From Nocardia vulneris (GTDB taxonomy: Bacteria > Actinomycetota > Actinomycetes > Mycobacteriales > Mycobacteriaceae), in NCBI RefSeq assembly GCF_001613425.1, contig NZ_BDCI01000020.1, positions 87,851-151,850 on the forward strand: 64,000 bases of DNA, written 5' to 3'. The notes under the pieces are model-generated. The model searched no databases. It saw nothing but the letters and a program-made list of their open reading frames with translations, and was not told the origin of the DNA. Below are positions 18,663 through 28,104 of this stretch, one piece after another (the stretch's first letter is position 1; every line of letters starts with the position of its first letter). The translations under genes were made by a program, and so were the position numbers.

Positions 18663-19574
18663 ATGTCGGCTGGTGGTGGCAAGAAGGCGATCCTCGCCGC
18701 GTTGACGGCGAACGCGGGCATCGCCGTCGCGAAGTTCATCGGTGCGGCGATCACCGGTTCCGCGTCGATGCTCGCCGAGGCGGTGCACTCGGTGGCCGAC
18801 ACCTCCAACCAGGGTCTGCTGCTGCTCGGCCAGCGCCGTGCCGAGCAGGAAGCCGACGCGCTGCATCCGTTCGGTTACGGACGCAACCGCTACTTCTACT
18901 CGTTCATCGTGGCGCTGGTGCTGTTCACCATCGGCTCCATCTACGCCGTCTACGAGGGCATCCACAAGATCCAGCATCCGGAGGATCTGACCTCGCCGAT
19001 CGTCGCGATCGTCATCCTGCTGATCGCCATCGGCCTGGAGACCTACAGCTTCACGACCGCGATCCGGGAATCCAAGCCGCTCAAGGGCGGTGCGAGCTGG
19101 TGGCGGTTCATCCGCACCTCGCGCAGCCCGGAACTGCCGGTGGTGCTGCTGGAGGACACCGGCGCGCTGGTGGGCCTGATCTTCGCCTTCATCGGTGTCG
19201 GGCTGACGATGGTCACCGGCAACCCCGTCTGGGATGGCGTAGGCACGCTGGCCATCGGTCTGCTGCTCGGCGTCATCGCCGTCATCCTGATCATCGAGAT
19301 GCAGAGCCTGCTCATCGGCGAGGGGGCCACGCCGGAGGAGGATCGGCTGATCCGGGAGAACCTGGTCGACGGCACCCGCATCGACCGCGTGATCCACCTC
19401 AAGTCCCAATACCTCGGTCCCGAAGAGCTTTTGGTCGCCGCCAAGATCGGCGCGGCGCCCGGCCTCGATGTCGCCCAGCTCGCCGCGGCCATCGACGACG
19501 CGGAGGCCCGCGTCCGCGCCGCGGTGCCCGCCGCCCGCGTCATGTACCTCGAACCGGACCTGTACCGCACGTAG
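18663..19574 (+). CDS. Cation diffusion facilitator (CDF) transporter
   Basis: Proton-coupled efflux of divalent cations such as Zn or Mn; inner membrane. 303 residues with about six transmembrane helices: GNAGIAVAKFIGAAIT-like TM1, TM2 with the metal site AEAVHSVADT (H-x3-D), TM3/4 around YFYSFIVALVLFTIGSIYAVYEG, and TM5 with VLLEDTGALVGLIFAF supplying the other acidic ligands. A cytosolic C-terminal domain (from about 215) ends in YLEPDLYRT. The metal cannot be decided from sequence. Confidence 0.9.
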   Translation: MSAGGGKKAILAALTANAGIAVAKFIGAAITGSASMLAEAVHSVADTSNQGLLLLGQRRAEQEADALHPFGYGRNRYFYSFIVALVLFTIGSIYAVYEGIHKIQHPEDLTSPIVAIVILLIAIGLETYSFTTAIRESKPLKGGASWWRFIRTSRSPELPVVLLEDTGALVGLIFAFIGVGLTMVTGNPVWDGVGTLAIGLLLGVIAVILIIEMQSLLIGEGATPEEDRLIRENLVDGTRIDRVIHLKSQYLGPEELLVAAKIGAAPGLDVAQLAAAIDDAEARVRAAVPAARVMYLEPDLYRT

Positions 19575-19627
19575 GCACTTCCCGCACCGATTCTGCCGCC
19601 ACGCACCCGCTACGGCGGGTCGTACCG

Positions 19628-19715
19628 GGTGCGGCAACGCAGAACTGGTGCGGGAACGCAAGCCCGGTGCGACAGCGCAAACCGTTGTGACGGAGCAGAA
19701 CTGGTGCGGCGGCTC
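19628..19715. repeat. Degenerate ~19-bp tandem repeat
   Basis: Four to five imperfect units beginning GGTGCGG-AACGCA, lying in the 148-bp gap between the convergent CDF and oxidoreductase genes. Not coding. Confidence 0.55.
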
Positions 19716-19722
19716 AGGCCGG

Positions 19723-21174
19723 CTACGCGCGGAGTAGGTCCAGTGGGTCGGTGGTGATGCCGAAGCGCCGGCGCAGCGCGTGCCGGGCGGCGTGCACGCC
19801 GGACATGCCGTGCACGCCGGGGCCGGGTGGGGTCGACCCGGAACACAGGTAGACGCCGGGAAGTGGTGTCGCGTACGGGTTCCAGCCGGCGATCGGACGG
19901 AAGGCGAACTGGCGCAGCGTCATCGCGCCCGCCGAGATATCGCCGCCGACGTAATTCGCGTTGTGCGAAGGCATCTCGGCCGCCGTGTAGACGTGCTTGG
20001 CCAGGATCAGGTCGCGGAAGCCGGGCGCGAAGCGTTCGACCTGCGCGATCACCGTTTCGCTGACGTCCCGCGTGGAGCCGTTCGGCACGTGTGCGTAGGT
20101 GTAGAAGGTGTGCTGCCCGGCGGGGGCGCGCGACGGATCGACCACGCCGGGCTGGATGGACAGCACGTAGGGCCGTGCCGCGTGCTGCCCGGCGGCCACC
20201 GCGCGTTCGGCGGCCATCGCCTCGGCCCGCGTGCCGATCAGGTGCGCGGTGCCCGCCTGCGCCATCCCCTCCGCCTGCCAGGGCACCGGCCCGGCGAGCG
20301 CGAAGTCGACCTTGCAGGCGGCGCCACCGTAGCGAAACTTGTTCAGCCGCTGCACATAGCGGTCCGGCAGCCGATGCCCGGCCAGCCGGATCAGCTCGGC
20401 GGGCGCGAGGTCGAGCAGCACGGCGCGGGCGCTGTCGAACTCGCCGAGCGAGTCGATCCGGGTCTTGGTGTGCACCCGGCCGCCGAGGCGTTCGAGTTCG
20501 GCGCTGAGCGCATCGGGAATCGCCTGGCTGCCGCCGCGCGGGATCGCCCAGCCACCGGCGTGCGCCAGCGTGCCGAGCATCAGCCCGGCGCCCGCGGCGG
20601 GGATGGCACGCGGCGGCGTGATCGCGTGCGTGGCCACGCCGGTCAGCAGCGCGGCGGCGGTCTCCTCGTGAAACCTGATGTTCCACAACGGCGTTCCCTG
20701 TTCCAGGGTGCGCAGGCCGAAACGCGTGGCGGTCAGCAGATCCTTCGGCAGCCGGCGCAGGTCCGACATCGCCAGGTCGACGACCGAGTCCCAGTTCTCG
20801 ACCAACGGACCGAACAGTTTTCGCCAGGTCGAGCCGTCCCGGCCCAGGCCCGCGGCGGTGCGGTCGAGATCGCGCCATGCGATGCCCGCCGTGCCGCCGT
20901 CCATGGGATGCGCGTAGGACGCCTCCGGGATCAGCAGCTCGACGCCGTGCGCCGCGAGGTCGAACGCGCGAAAGAACGGTGACGCCAAGGCCATCGGATG
21001 CGCACCGGCGCAGATGTCGTGCCAGAAGCCGGGCAGGGTCAGTTCCGCCGTGCGCGATCCGCCGCCCGCGGCGTCCTCCGCCTCGTACACCTCCACCGCG
21101 AGCCCGGCTTTCGCCAGGATCACCGCGGCGGCGAGTCCGTTGGGTCCGGAGCCGACTACCACAACATCAGGCAT
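19723..21174 (-). CDS. FAD-dependent oxidoreductase, phytoene-desaturase-like
   Basis: 483 residues. The N-terminal Rossmann signature VVVVGSGPNGLAAAVILAKAG followed by VEVYEAEDAAGGGSRT binds FAD; the C-terminal end has VYLCSGSTPPGPGVHGMSGVHAA, the second FAD-contact motif of CrtI-type enzymes. The family includes carotenoid desaturases and isomerases, but many actinobacterial members have unknown substrates; no carotenoid genes are adjacent. The start is the ATG directly before PDVVVVGSG; longer starts have no similarity. Confidence 0.85.
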   Translation of the reverse strand: MPDVVVVGSGPNGLAAAVILAKAGLAVEVYEAEDAAGGGSRTAELTLPGFWHDICAGAHPMALASPFFRAFDLAAHGVELLIPEASYAHPMDGGTAGIAWRDLDRTAAGLGRDGSTWRKLFGPLVENWDSVVDLAMSDLRRLPKDLLTATRFGLRTLEQGTPLWNIRFHEETAAALLTGVATHAITPPRAIPAAGAGLMLGTLAHAGGWAIPRGGSQAIPDALSAELERLGGRVHTKTRIDSLGEFDSARAVLLDLAPAELIRLAGHRLPDRYVQRLNKFRYGGAACKVDFALAGPVPWQAEGMAQAGTAHLIGTRAEAMAAERAVAAGQHAARPYVLSIQPGVVDPSRAPAGQHTFYTYAHVPNGSTRDVSETVIAQVERFAPGFRDLILAKHVYTAAEMPSHNANYVGGDISAGAMTLRQFAFRPIAGWNPYATPLPGVYLCSGSTPPGPGVHGMSGVHAARHALRRRFGITTDPLDLLRA

Positions 21175-21249
21175 GCCTCCCACGCTACCGGCCCGGGAAT
21201 CGGACGCACGGAATCGTGTTTCGGCACACCGTCGCACTCGGCGCGGCGG

Positions 21250-21840
21250 CTACGCCGAATCGGCGCCCACCGCGCTCAGCCATTCGGCGACGAGAATCTC
21301 GAGCCGCTGATCGCGCAGCTCCGGCCGCAGCCGATGGCCGCGATCCAGGGTCGCCAAACCGTGGATCGCGCTCCAGGCCACCTCCGTGCGGGCGCCGAGT
21401 TCGGCGTCGTCGACGAATGGCCGGAACATCGCCTCCAGTTCGGCGAACGCGTCCTTGAGCGGCTGCGGGGCGTCCAGGCCGAAGACCAGATCGATGTTCA
21501 TCGAGAACATGGCGTCGTAGCGGGCCGGGTGGGCGGCCGCGAAATCCAGGTACGCGCGGGCCACCCGGGCCATCGCGTCGGCGGGGCCCGCGGCGGCGGC
21601 GTGGGCCCGGCGCATCTCGCCGGTGAGGTCGATGATGCCCTGCTCGGCGACCGCGGCCACGATCGCCGATTTGCCCGCGAAGTGGCTGTACAGCACGGGC
21701 TGGCTGTATTCGATGCGTTCGGCCAGTTTGCGCACCGTCACCGCCTCCCAGCCCTGCGTTTCCGCCAGTTCCCGCGCGGTGTCGATGATCCGCTGGTGGC
21801 GTTCGGCTCGTTCACGTTCCTTGCGCGTCTGGGGGCTCAC
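21250..21840 (-). CDS. TetR-family repressor
   Basis: 196 residues. N-terminal DNA-binding domain with helix-turn-helix VRKLAERIEYSQPVLYSHFAGKSAI (residues about 40-65). The C-terminal half contains WSAIHGLATLDRG, the WHG-type ligand domain. It is divergent from a small DUF4267 membrane protein, and two copies of the palindrome CTAGC-N3-GCTAG lie between the two starts, so it most likely represses both. Confidence 0.9.
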   Translation of the reverse strand: MSPQTRKERERAERHQRIIDTARELAETQGWEAVTVRKLAERIEYSQPVLYSHFAGKSAIVAAVAEQGIIDLTGEMRRAHAAAAGPADAMARVARAYLDFAAAHPARYDAMFSMNIDLVFGLDAPQPLKDAFAELEAMFRPFVDDAELGARTEVAWSAIHGLATLDRGHRLRPELRDQRLEILVAEWLSAVGADSA

Positions 21841-21851
21841 GAAGAGAAATC

Positions 21852-21915
21852 CTAGCAGCGCTAGACAAGCTCGGCCCGGATGCCCTATCGTCGCTCTTGA
21901 ACCTAGCGCCGCTAG
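21852..21915. promoter_or_regulatory. Two palindromic operators CTAGC-N3-GCTAG
   Basis: CTAGCAGCGCTAG (21852-21864) and CTAGCGCCGCTAG (21903-21915), centres 51 bp apart, each preceded by C. They lie between the divergent TetR gene and DUF4267 gene and are the obvious binding sites of that repressor. Confidence 0.7.
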
Positions 21916-21946
21916 AATTCAGAGCATCATCGAGGAGCCTCCCGCC

Positions 21947-22372
21947 ATGACCATCTCCCGCATCGCCACCGCATTCTCGCTCGCCGGCGCGGCGTTCATC
22001 CTCTACATCGGGATCAGCTACCTGTTCACGCCCGAGGTCATCGCCCCCGGCTTCGGCCTGCCCGCCTGGCCAGACGGCGAGGAGGCCGCGTTCCTGAACC
22101 TGAAAGGCGTGCGCGACACCGTGTTCGGCGTGCTCATCCTGGTGCTGCTCGCCATGCGGCAGCGCTACGCGCTCGGCATCGTCACGCTCGTCGTCGCCCT
22201 GGTGCCGGTCGGCGACATGCTCACCGTGCTCAGCCGGCACGGTTCCACGGCCGCGGCCTTCGGCATCCACGGTCTCACCGCCGCCTTCGTCGCGGGCACC
22301 GGCGCGCTGCTGCTGCGGGAGCACCAGCTCGCGCGCCGCTCGGCCCCGGCGCGTCAACTCGTCAACGCCTGA
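21947..22372 (+). CDS. DUF4267 small membrane protein
   Basis: 141 residues with four hydrophobic segments: IATAFSLAGAAFILYIGISYLF, GVLILVLLAMRQRYALG, IVTLVVALVPVGDM and GLTAAFVAGTGALLL. It matches DUF4267, a family of unknown function often paired with TetR regulators. Start ATG preceded by GAGGAG. Expression is probably controlled by the divergent TetR through the two palindromes just upstream. Confidence 0.85.
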   Translation: MTISRIATAFSLAGAAFILYIGISYLFTPEVIAPGFGLPAWPDGEEAAFLNLKGVRDTVFGVLILVLLAMRQRYALGIVTLVVALVPVGDMLTVLSRHGSTAAAFGIHGLTAAFVAGTGALLLREHQLARRSAPARQLVNA

Positions 22373-22379
22373 CCCCGCG

Positions 22380-22417
22380 CACAACAGCCCGGTACCGCGC
22401 GGTACCGGGCTGTTGTG
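22380..22417 (+). terminator. Strong hairpin after DUF4267 gene
   Basis: Perfect 17-bp stem (22380-22396 / 22401-22417) with GCGC loop, 8 nt after the stop codon. Confidence 0.8.
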
Positions 22418-22536
22418 CTCGCGTAGAACAGCATTCGCGGCACTGGTGACCCGCACCACACTCCGCGGCCCGGCGATGAATTCCGCAGATCTCCCCCGTC
22501 CATACCTTCGAACACCGCCCGAGCCCAGGAGAGACC

Positions 22537-22752
22537 ATGGCAACCAAGCCGCACGGCCCCGCGTCCTACTTCCCCTCGATCGAAGCCAAGTACGGCCGCA
22601 CCATCGACGAGTGGCTGAGCACCCTGCGCGATTCCGGCATCACCGCGCACAAGGCCCTGGTCGAATGGCTGAAGTCGGAGCACGCCATGGGGCACGGGCA
22701 CGCCACCGCGCTCGCCCAGTACCACCTCAACCCGGCGAAGTGGGCCTCCTGA
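22537..22752 (+). CDS. DUF4287 domain protein
   Basis: 71-residue soluble protein, SYFPSIEAKYGRTIDEW followed by TAHKALVEWLKSEHAMGHGHATAL, the complete DUF4287 domain. The family is widespread in actinobacteria; function is unknown. Preceded by an AGGAGAG ribosome site; a monocistronic unit bounded by two hairpins. Confidence 0.9.
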   Translation: MATKPHGPASYFPSIEAKYGRTIDEWLSTLRDSGITAHKALVEWLKSEHAMGHGHATALAQYHLNPAKWAS

Positions 22753-22769
22753 ACCCACCCCTGCACGCG

Positions 22770-22800
22770 CGAAGGGCCCGCAGATCCTGCGGGCCCTTCG
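22770..22800. terminator. Bidirectional terminator between DUF4287 and dctA
   Basis: Perfect 14-bp stem with ATC loop between two convergent genes (arms 22770-22783 and 22787-22800), flanked by TGTTT on the plus side. Confidence 0.8.
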
Positions 22801-22815
22801 TGTTTCACAGTGCAG

Positions 22816-24183
22816 CTATGCGCGAACCAGGTCCGTGGTGTCGGGCTCCTGCTGCGGCTGCGCGCCGTGGTCGTGATCGACCATGGTCTGTTCATCGAAC
22901 GGCAGCTTGCGGTCGAGTACCTCGCGCACGCGGTCGTTGTCGATGGTCTTGGTCCAGGTACCGATGAGCACGGTGGCCACGGCATTACCGGAGAAATTGG
23001 TGAGGGCCCGGGCCTCGGACATGAAGCGGTCGATGCCGACGATCAAGCCGACGCCGTCCAGCAGTTCGGGCCGATGGCTCTGCAACCCGCCGGCCAGCGT
23101 CGCCAGCCCCGCGCCGGTGACCCCCGCGGCGCCCTTCGAGGCGATGATCATGAACAGCAGCAGGCCGATCTGCTCGCCGATGCTGAGCGGTTTGCCCATC
23201 GCGTCGGCGATGAAAATAGAGGCCATGGTCAGGTAGATTGCAGTGCCATCCAAATTGAACGAATACCCGGTCGGCACAACCACACCCACGGTCGTCCGCT
23301 CGACGCCCATGTGCTCCATTTTCGCGATCAGCCGAGGCAGCGCGGATTCGGAGGACGACGTCGCGACGATCAGCAGGTACTCACGCGCCAAGTAGCGGAC
23401 CAGTTTCAGCACCGACACCCGCGACACCGACCACAGCACGACGCCGAGCACACCGAAGACGAACACCAAACAGGTCAGGTAGAACGCGATCATCAACGTG
23501 CCCAACTTCACCACGGCGTCGAGCCCGGTCTTGCCGACCACGTTGGCGATCGCACCGAACGCGCCGATCGGCGCCAGCCACAGGATCATCACCAGGATGC
23601 GGAACACCAGCTTCTGCAGCAGGCCGATGCCGCGCAGGATCGGCTCGCCGGTCTTGCCCATGGCCTGCAGGGCGAAACCCGACAGCACCGCGATGAAAAG
23701 GGCCTGCAGGACGCTGCCCGAGGTGAGCGAGGAGAACAGCGTCGTCGGGACGATGTCGCTGATGAATTTCCAGGTGTCGCCTGCTTTTTCGGCCGTGGTG
23801 GCGAGATCGTGGCCCGCCTTGGTGGTCGAGGCGATGTTCAACCCGGTGCCCGGCTGCAGCAGATTGCCGACGACCAGCCCGATGCCGAGCGCGAAGGTCG
23901 ACATCACCAGGAAGTACCCGATGGCCAGGCCGCCGACCTTGCCGACCGTGGCCGCGGTCCGGATGGAACCGATGCCGAGCACGATCGTGCAGAAGATGAC
24001 CGGCGCGATCATCATCTTGATCAGGTTCACGAAGATGGTGCCGAGCGGAGCAACAGCCACCCCGAAGCCGGGTGCACGCCAACCGACGAGAATGCCCGCG
24101 ACGACCGCCACGATGACGGCCAGGTACAGCCAGTGGGTCCGGTCGCGCTTCTTCGGTGCTGCTTGTGGTGTTGCTTCGGTCAT
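22816..24183 (-). CDS. dctA: C4-dicarboxylate:cation symporter DctA
   Basis: Imports succinate, fumarate and malate with protons or sodium. 455 residues, DAACS family. Visible features: N-terminal TM around HWLYLAVIVAVVAGILVGW, the PLGTIFVNLIKMMIAPVIFCTIV block, the re-entrant serine-rich hairpin ATSSSESALPRLIAKME, and the substrate-site VVPTGYSFNLDGTAIY. The start was placed at MTEATPQ behind GGAGGACACC. It is divergent from a DcuS/CitA-type sensor kinase and its response regulator, which presumably control it. Confidence 0.93.
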   Translation of the reverse strand: MTEATPQAAPKKRDRTHWLYLAVIVAVVAGILVGWRAPGFGVAVAPLGTIFVNLIKMMIAPVIFCTIVLGIGSIRTAATVGKVGGLAIGYFLVMSTFALGIGLVVGNLLQPGTGLNIASTTKAGHDLATTAEKAGDTWKFISDIVPTTLFSSLTSGSVLQALFIAVLSGFALQAMGKTGEPILRGIGLLQKLVFRILVMILWLAPIGAFGAIANVVGKTGLDAVVKLGTLMIAFYLTCLVFVFGVLGVVLWSVSRVSVLKLVRYLAREYLLIVATSSSESALPRLIAKMEHMGVERTTVGVVVPTGYSFNLDGTAIYLTMASIFIADAMGKPLSIGEQIGLLLFMIIASKGAAGVTGAGLATLAGGLQSHRPELLDGVGLIVGIDRFMSEARALTNFSGNAVATVLIGTWTKTIDNDRVREVLDRKLPFDEQTMVDHDHGAQPQQEPDTTDLVRA

Positions 24184-24213
24184 GCGATTGGTGTCCTCCG
24201 AGGTGGTGCCGAC

Positions 24214-24270
24214 GTGAGGTGCCTCACGACCCCCAGGCAGAATGATGGCCGTGCAGGTGACACCGGTCAC
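24214..24270. promoter_or_regulatory. Candidate operators in dctA / sensor-kinase gap
   Basis: Two palindromes: GTGAGG-TG-CCTCAC (24214-24227) and GTGAC-ACCG-GTCAC (24257-24270) within the 124-bp divergent region. Possible sites of the adjacent response regulator; by position only. Confidence 0.4.
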
Positions 24271-24307
24271 GGTTTGGTGCATTACGTTCAGCGGCGGAAG
24301 GCAGTAA

Positions 24308-25861
24308 TTGAGACGCGGTCGGCTATCCCTGGCCGGTCAGGCCTTCGCGCTGCAGCTGATCGTGTTGACCCTGATGGTCATCGTCGGCGCGGTGCTCGCG
24401 GTCGTCGACGCGCGCCATCACAGCGACGTGACCACCACCCGCGAGGTGAGGGATGTCGCGGTGAGCATCGCTGAGGCACCGTCCACCCTCTCGGCCGTCT
24501 ACTCGACCGACCCGACCCGGCTGCTGCAACCGGTCACCGAGCGGGTCCGGTTGTCGACCGGCATGGATTTCCTGGTGGTCATGGCGCCGGACCGGACCCG
24601 GTACACCCACACCAACCCGGACATGATCGGCAAGCCGTTCAGCGGGAACATCGATCGCGCGCTGGCCGGGGAGACCTTCACCGAGACGTTCACCGGCACC
24701 CTGGGCCCCTCGATCCGCGCGGTGGCGCCGGTCTACGACGGCAACCGGGTGGTCGCGCTGGTGTCGGCCGGGGTGACCCGGGCCAAGATCGGCGATCAGG
24801 TCGCCACGCAGCTGCCGCTGATCCTCGGCGTCGCCGCGGCGGGCCTGATCGTCGCGGGCAGCGGCTCGTTTCTGCTGAGCCGCAGGCTGCGCAGGCAGAC
24901 CCACGGACTCGCACCCGCCGAACTGCGCGCACTCTACGAACAGCACGACGCCGTACTGCACTCGATCCACGAGGGCCTGGTGGTGTTCGGCATGGCGGGC
25001 GAGCGCGCGGAGGTGGTGAACGACCAGGCCCGCGAGCTGCTCGGGCTGCCCGCGGGCGAGGTGCGCCGCGGCGACCTGCCGGTCTCCATGCAGCAGATGA
25101 GCTGGGGCGTGGTGCGCGACGAGATGCACGTGACCGGGGACCGCATCCTGCTCATCAACCAGGACATCGTCACCTGGGAGGGCAGACCGATCGGCACCGT
25201 GATGACGATCCGCGATCACACCGAATTGCGGGAGGTGATGGGCGAACTCGATTCGGTGCGCAGCTTCGCCGAATCGCTGCACGCGCAGGCGCACGAATCC
25301 GCCAACCGGCTGCACACCGTGGTCACCATGGTGGAGCTCGGCCGCTACCGCGAGGCCGTCGCGTTCGCCACCTCGGAACTCGAACTCTCCCAGACCCTCA
25401 TCGACCGGCTGTTCGCCGCGGTGGGCGCGCCCGCGCTGGCCGCACTGCTGCTCGGCAAGGTGAACCAGGCCAACGAGCGCAGCGTCGAATTGACCGTCAC
25501 CGAGGAGACCGCGCTCGACTCGATCGAGCCGCTCTCGCCGCAGGAGATGGTCACCCTGGTCGGCAACCTGACCGACAACGCCATCGACGCCGCCGCGGAG
25601 AGCCCGAACGGCTGGGTGGAAGTGACACTGCGGCAACAAGATTCGGCACTGTACCTGCGGGTCGCGGACAGCGGCCCCGGCATGTCCGAGGAGATATTCG
25701 ACCGCGCGTCCCAGCGCGGCTATTCGACCAAGGCCGACCATCACGGACTCGGCCTCGCGCTGGTGCACCGCCTGGTGGCCCGGCACGGGGGGACCATTCG
25801 TACCGACCTAGATCCGGAAAGCGCGGTTACCGTGACGATTCCGCGAAAGGACGCACAGTGA
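24308..25861 (+). CDS. Sensor histidine kinase, DcuS/CitA family
   Basis: 517 residues. TM1 at about 10-33, a periplasmic PDC/PAS sensor domain (about 34-175: STGMDFLVVMAPDRTRYTHTNPDMIGK is the typical carboxylate-binding core), TM2 near 175-195, a cytosolic PAS domain (HDAVLHSIHEGLVVFG), then the SPOB_a type kinase core with phospho-His in LHAQAHESANRLHT and the ATPase N box NLTDNAIDAA and G boxes SGPGMS and HGLGLALV. TTG start with GGAAGG six bases upstream. Senses extracellular C4-dicarboxylate or citrate by family; the divergent dctA supports C4-dicarboxylates. Confidence 0.92.
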   Translation: MRRGRLSLAGQAFALQLIVLTLMVIVGAVLAVVDARHHSDVTTTREVRDVAVSIAEAPSTLSAVYSTDPTRLLQPVTERVRLSTGMDFLVVMAPDRTRYTHTNPDMIGKPFSGNIDRALAGETFTETFTGTLGPSIRAVAPVYDGNRVVALVSAGVTRAKIGDQVATQLPLILGVAAAGLIVAGSGSFLLSRRLRRQTHGLAPAELRALYEQHDAVLHSIHEGLVVFGMAGERAEVVNDQARELLGLPAGEVRRGDLPVSMQQMSWGVVRDEMHVTGDRILLINQDIVTWEGRPIGTVMTIRDHTELREVMGELDSVRSFAESLHAQAHESANRLHTVVTMVELGRYREAVAFATSELELSQTLIDRLFAAVGAPALAALLLGKVNQANERSVELTVTEETALDSIEPLSPQEMVTLVGNLTDNAIDAAAESPNGWVEVTLRQQDSALYLRVADSGPGMSEEIFDRASQRGYSTKADHHGLGLALVHRLVARHGGTIRTDLDPESAVTVTIPRKDAQ

Positions 25862-26556
25862 TCCGAGTGCTGATCGTCGAGGACGAACCCCTCATCGCCG
25901 AGGCGCACCGCGCCTACGTGGACCGCATCGAGGGCTTCGTCCCCGTCGGCGTGGCGCACACCGGCCGGGAGGCGATGCGCGCCGCCGCCGACAACGCGGC
26001 CGAGGGCACCCCGATCGACCTGGTGCTCATGGACATCGGCCTACCCGACGCGAGCGGGCTCGATGTCGCGGCGGCGCTGACCGGCCTCGCGCCGCGTCCG
26101 GACGTCATCGCCATCACCTCCGCTCGCGACCTCGCGATGGTGCGCACCGCGGTCTCGCACGGCGTGGTGCTGTATCTGCTGAAGCCGTTCACCTTCGCGG
26201 CCTTTCGCGACAAGCTGGACCGCTACCGGGAATTCCGCACCGCGCTGCCCGCCGGCGAGACCGCGGTGTCCCAGCACGACATCGACCGTGCCCTCAGCGC
26301 GCTGCGCACCCCGGACCAGCGCGCCACCACCCCCAAAGGCGTTGCGCCGCAAACACTCGACGAGATCTCCCGGACCGTGCGCGCGGCACCGGAGGGCATC
26401 ACCGCCGCGGACACCGCGACCACCATCGGCGTCTCCCGCATCACCGCGTGGCGCTACCTGGAGAAGCTCGCCGACGACGGCCTGGTGACCCGCCGCTCCG
26501 ACTACGGCCGCGCGGGCCGCCCCAAGACCCGCTACGTCTGGAAATCCAAGACCTGA
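25858..26556 (+). CDS. Response regulator, DcuR/CitB family
   Basis: 232 residues. Receiver domain with VLIVEDEPLIAEAHRAYV, phospho-Asp in LVLMDIGLPDASG, and Lys of YLLKPFTF; C-terminal winged-helix of the CitT/DcuR type (GITAADTATTIGVSRITAWRYLEKLADDGLV). GTG start overlaps the kinase stop by four bases. Partner of the adjacent kinase, likely activator of dctA. Confidence 0.93.
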   Translation: MIRVLIVEDEPLIAEAHRAYVDRIEGFVPVGVAHTGREAMRAAADNAAEGTPIDLVLMDIGLPDASGLDVAAALTGLAPRPDVIAITSARDLAMVRTAVSHGVVLYLLKPFTFAAFRDKLDRYREFRTALPAGETAVSQHDIDRALSALRTPDQRATTPKGVAPQTLDEISRTVRAAPEGITAADTATTIGVSRITAWRYLEKLADDGLVTRRSDYGRAGRPKTRYVWKSKT

Positions 26557-26604
26557 ACGGGGTTTCGCCGACGAGACCGGCGCGACGGGCCTGCTCGATC
26601 GACC

Positions 26605-27912
26605 TCAGACCGTCGCGGGTTCCGTGGCGGAGACGCTGCGGCCGAGGCGGACCGGCAGCTGCTCGTAGCCGTGCAGCGTGAACAGTTCCCGGCGCTGCGG
26701 CGTGCCGTCCAGCCGCAGGTCGGGAAAGCGTTCGAACAGGGCGCGCAGGGCGTGCACGCCTTCCATCCTGGCCAGGCTCGCGCCCAGACAGACGTGGATG
26801 CCGCTGCTGAAGGTCAAGTGCTCCTTGGCATTCGGCCGGCCGACATCGAAGCGCTGCGGTTCGGTGAACATCGCGGGATCGCGGTTCGCGCCCGCGAGCG
26901 ACAGCACGATGGTCTCGCCCGCCCGGATTGGCACGCCGCCGACCTCGGCGTCGCGGACCGCGGTGCGCGCGGTGGTCTGCACCGGGGCATCGAAGCGCAG
27001 CACCTCTTCGACCGCGTTGGGCCACAGCTCCGGCTCCTCGCGCAGCCGGGCCAGCTGGTCCGGGTGGGCGATCAGCTGCACCACCCCGTTGCCGATGAGG
27101 TTGACCGTGGTCTCGAAGCCGGCACCCATCAGCAGGCTCGCGGTGGCCTTGAGTTCCAGGTTGTTCAGTTCGCCCGCACTCACCAGGGTGCTCAGGATGT
27201 CGTCGCCGGGCGTGCGGCGCAGCCGGGCGATGTGCTCGTCGAGGTAGCTGTTCATCACCTCCATCGCCGCCATCGCGCGCCGGTGCGCGCGCCAGGAGAT
27301 GCCGAGGTCGAGCAGCGGGGTCGTCAGATCGCCCCAGCGCAGGAACAGTTCCCGGTCCTTGTCGGGGAAGCCGAGCATCTCGGAGATGATCGCGATCGGC
27401 ACCTGCGCGGCGTACGCGCTGATCAGGTCGGCGGACCCGCCGGCGGGCAGCGTCGCGAGCAGCTCCGTGGTGACCGTCTCGACCCGCTCGCGCAGCCGGG
27501 CGATGGCGCGCGGCGTGAACGCCGAGGCCACCGGCTTGCGCATCCGGGTGTGTTCCGGCGGGTCGATCACCAGCATCGAGGGCGGCTCCACCGGGTTCGG
27601 CGGCAGCGGGAAATACCTGGCCAGCTTCTGGATCGGGCCGGGGATATCGAAGTTCTCGGTGGTGCGCACGCCGAATCGGCTGTCGCGCAGCACGCCTCGG
27701 CACAGCTCGTAGTCGAAGGTGGCCCAGGACAGCGCGGTGCGGATGATCCGGCCCTCGCCGCGCAGCTGCTCGATCAGCGGATAGGGATTGCCGAAGCCGG
27801 TGGGCCCGCCGAGCAGTTCGGCGAACGGCTCGCCGCGTTTGGCCTGCCTGCGTAGCACCAGGCGGGGCGCGCCCTGCACGGACAACCAGCGGAACCAATA
27901 CTGCGGCTTCAT
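26605..27912 (-). CDS. Cytochrome P450
   Basis: 435 residues. Heme-binding loop FSSGIHVCLGASLARMEG with the thiolate Cys, I-helix AGFETTVNLIGNG (AG-x-ET-T form), K-helix ExxR in EEVLRFDAP region (EVLR) and a C-helix Arg-rich segment. Substrate unknown; soluble bacterial class I P450 needing a ferredoxin not encoded nearby. Monocistronic as far as can be seen. The mixed substrate range of such enzymes and the presence of alkB in the window do not by themselves link it to alkanes. Confidence 0.92.
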   Translation of the reverse strand: MKPQYWFRWLSVQGAPRLVLRRQAKRGEPFAELLGGPTGFGNPYPLIEQLRGEGRIIRTALSWATFDYELCRGVLRDSRFGVRTTENFDIPGPIQKLARYFPLPPNPVEPPSMLVIDPPEHTRMRKPVASAFTPRAIARLRERVETVTTELLATLPAGGSADLISAYAAQVPIAIISEMLGFPDKDRELFLRWGDLTTPLLDLGISWRAHRRAMAAMEVMNSYLDEHIARLRRTPGDDILSTLVSAGELNNLELKATASLLMGAGFETTVNLIGNGVVQLIAHPDQLARLREEPELWPNAVEEVLRFDAPVQTTARTAVRDAEVGGVPIRAGETIVLSLAGANRDPAMFTEPQRFDVGRPNAKEHLTFSSGIHVCLGASLARMEGVHALRALFERFPDLRLDGTPQRRELFTLHGYEQLPVRLGRSVSATEPATV

Positions 27913-28104
27913 AGTTCACCAACTCCGTCGTTGTGCCTGATGACCACCGTACGGAACCCGGTCAGAATGTGGAACGTGCCCCAGTCGGACTTCGACCTAT
28001 ACCGCGGTAGGAGTCCGTCGACAGCAGAGCGCCAGATCCCGCAGAACCACACCCAAAGTACTGCGCCCACCCCGCGCCGCGTACCGGTCCGGCGAAATCC
28101 GGGC

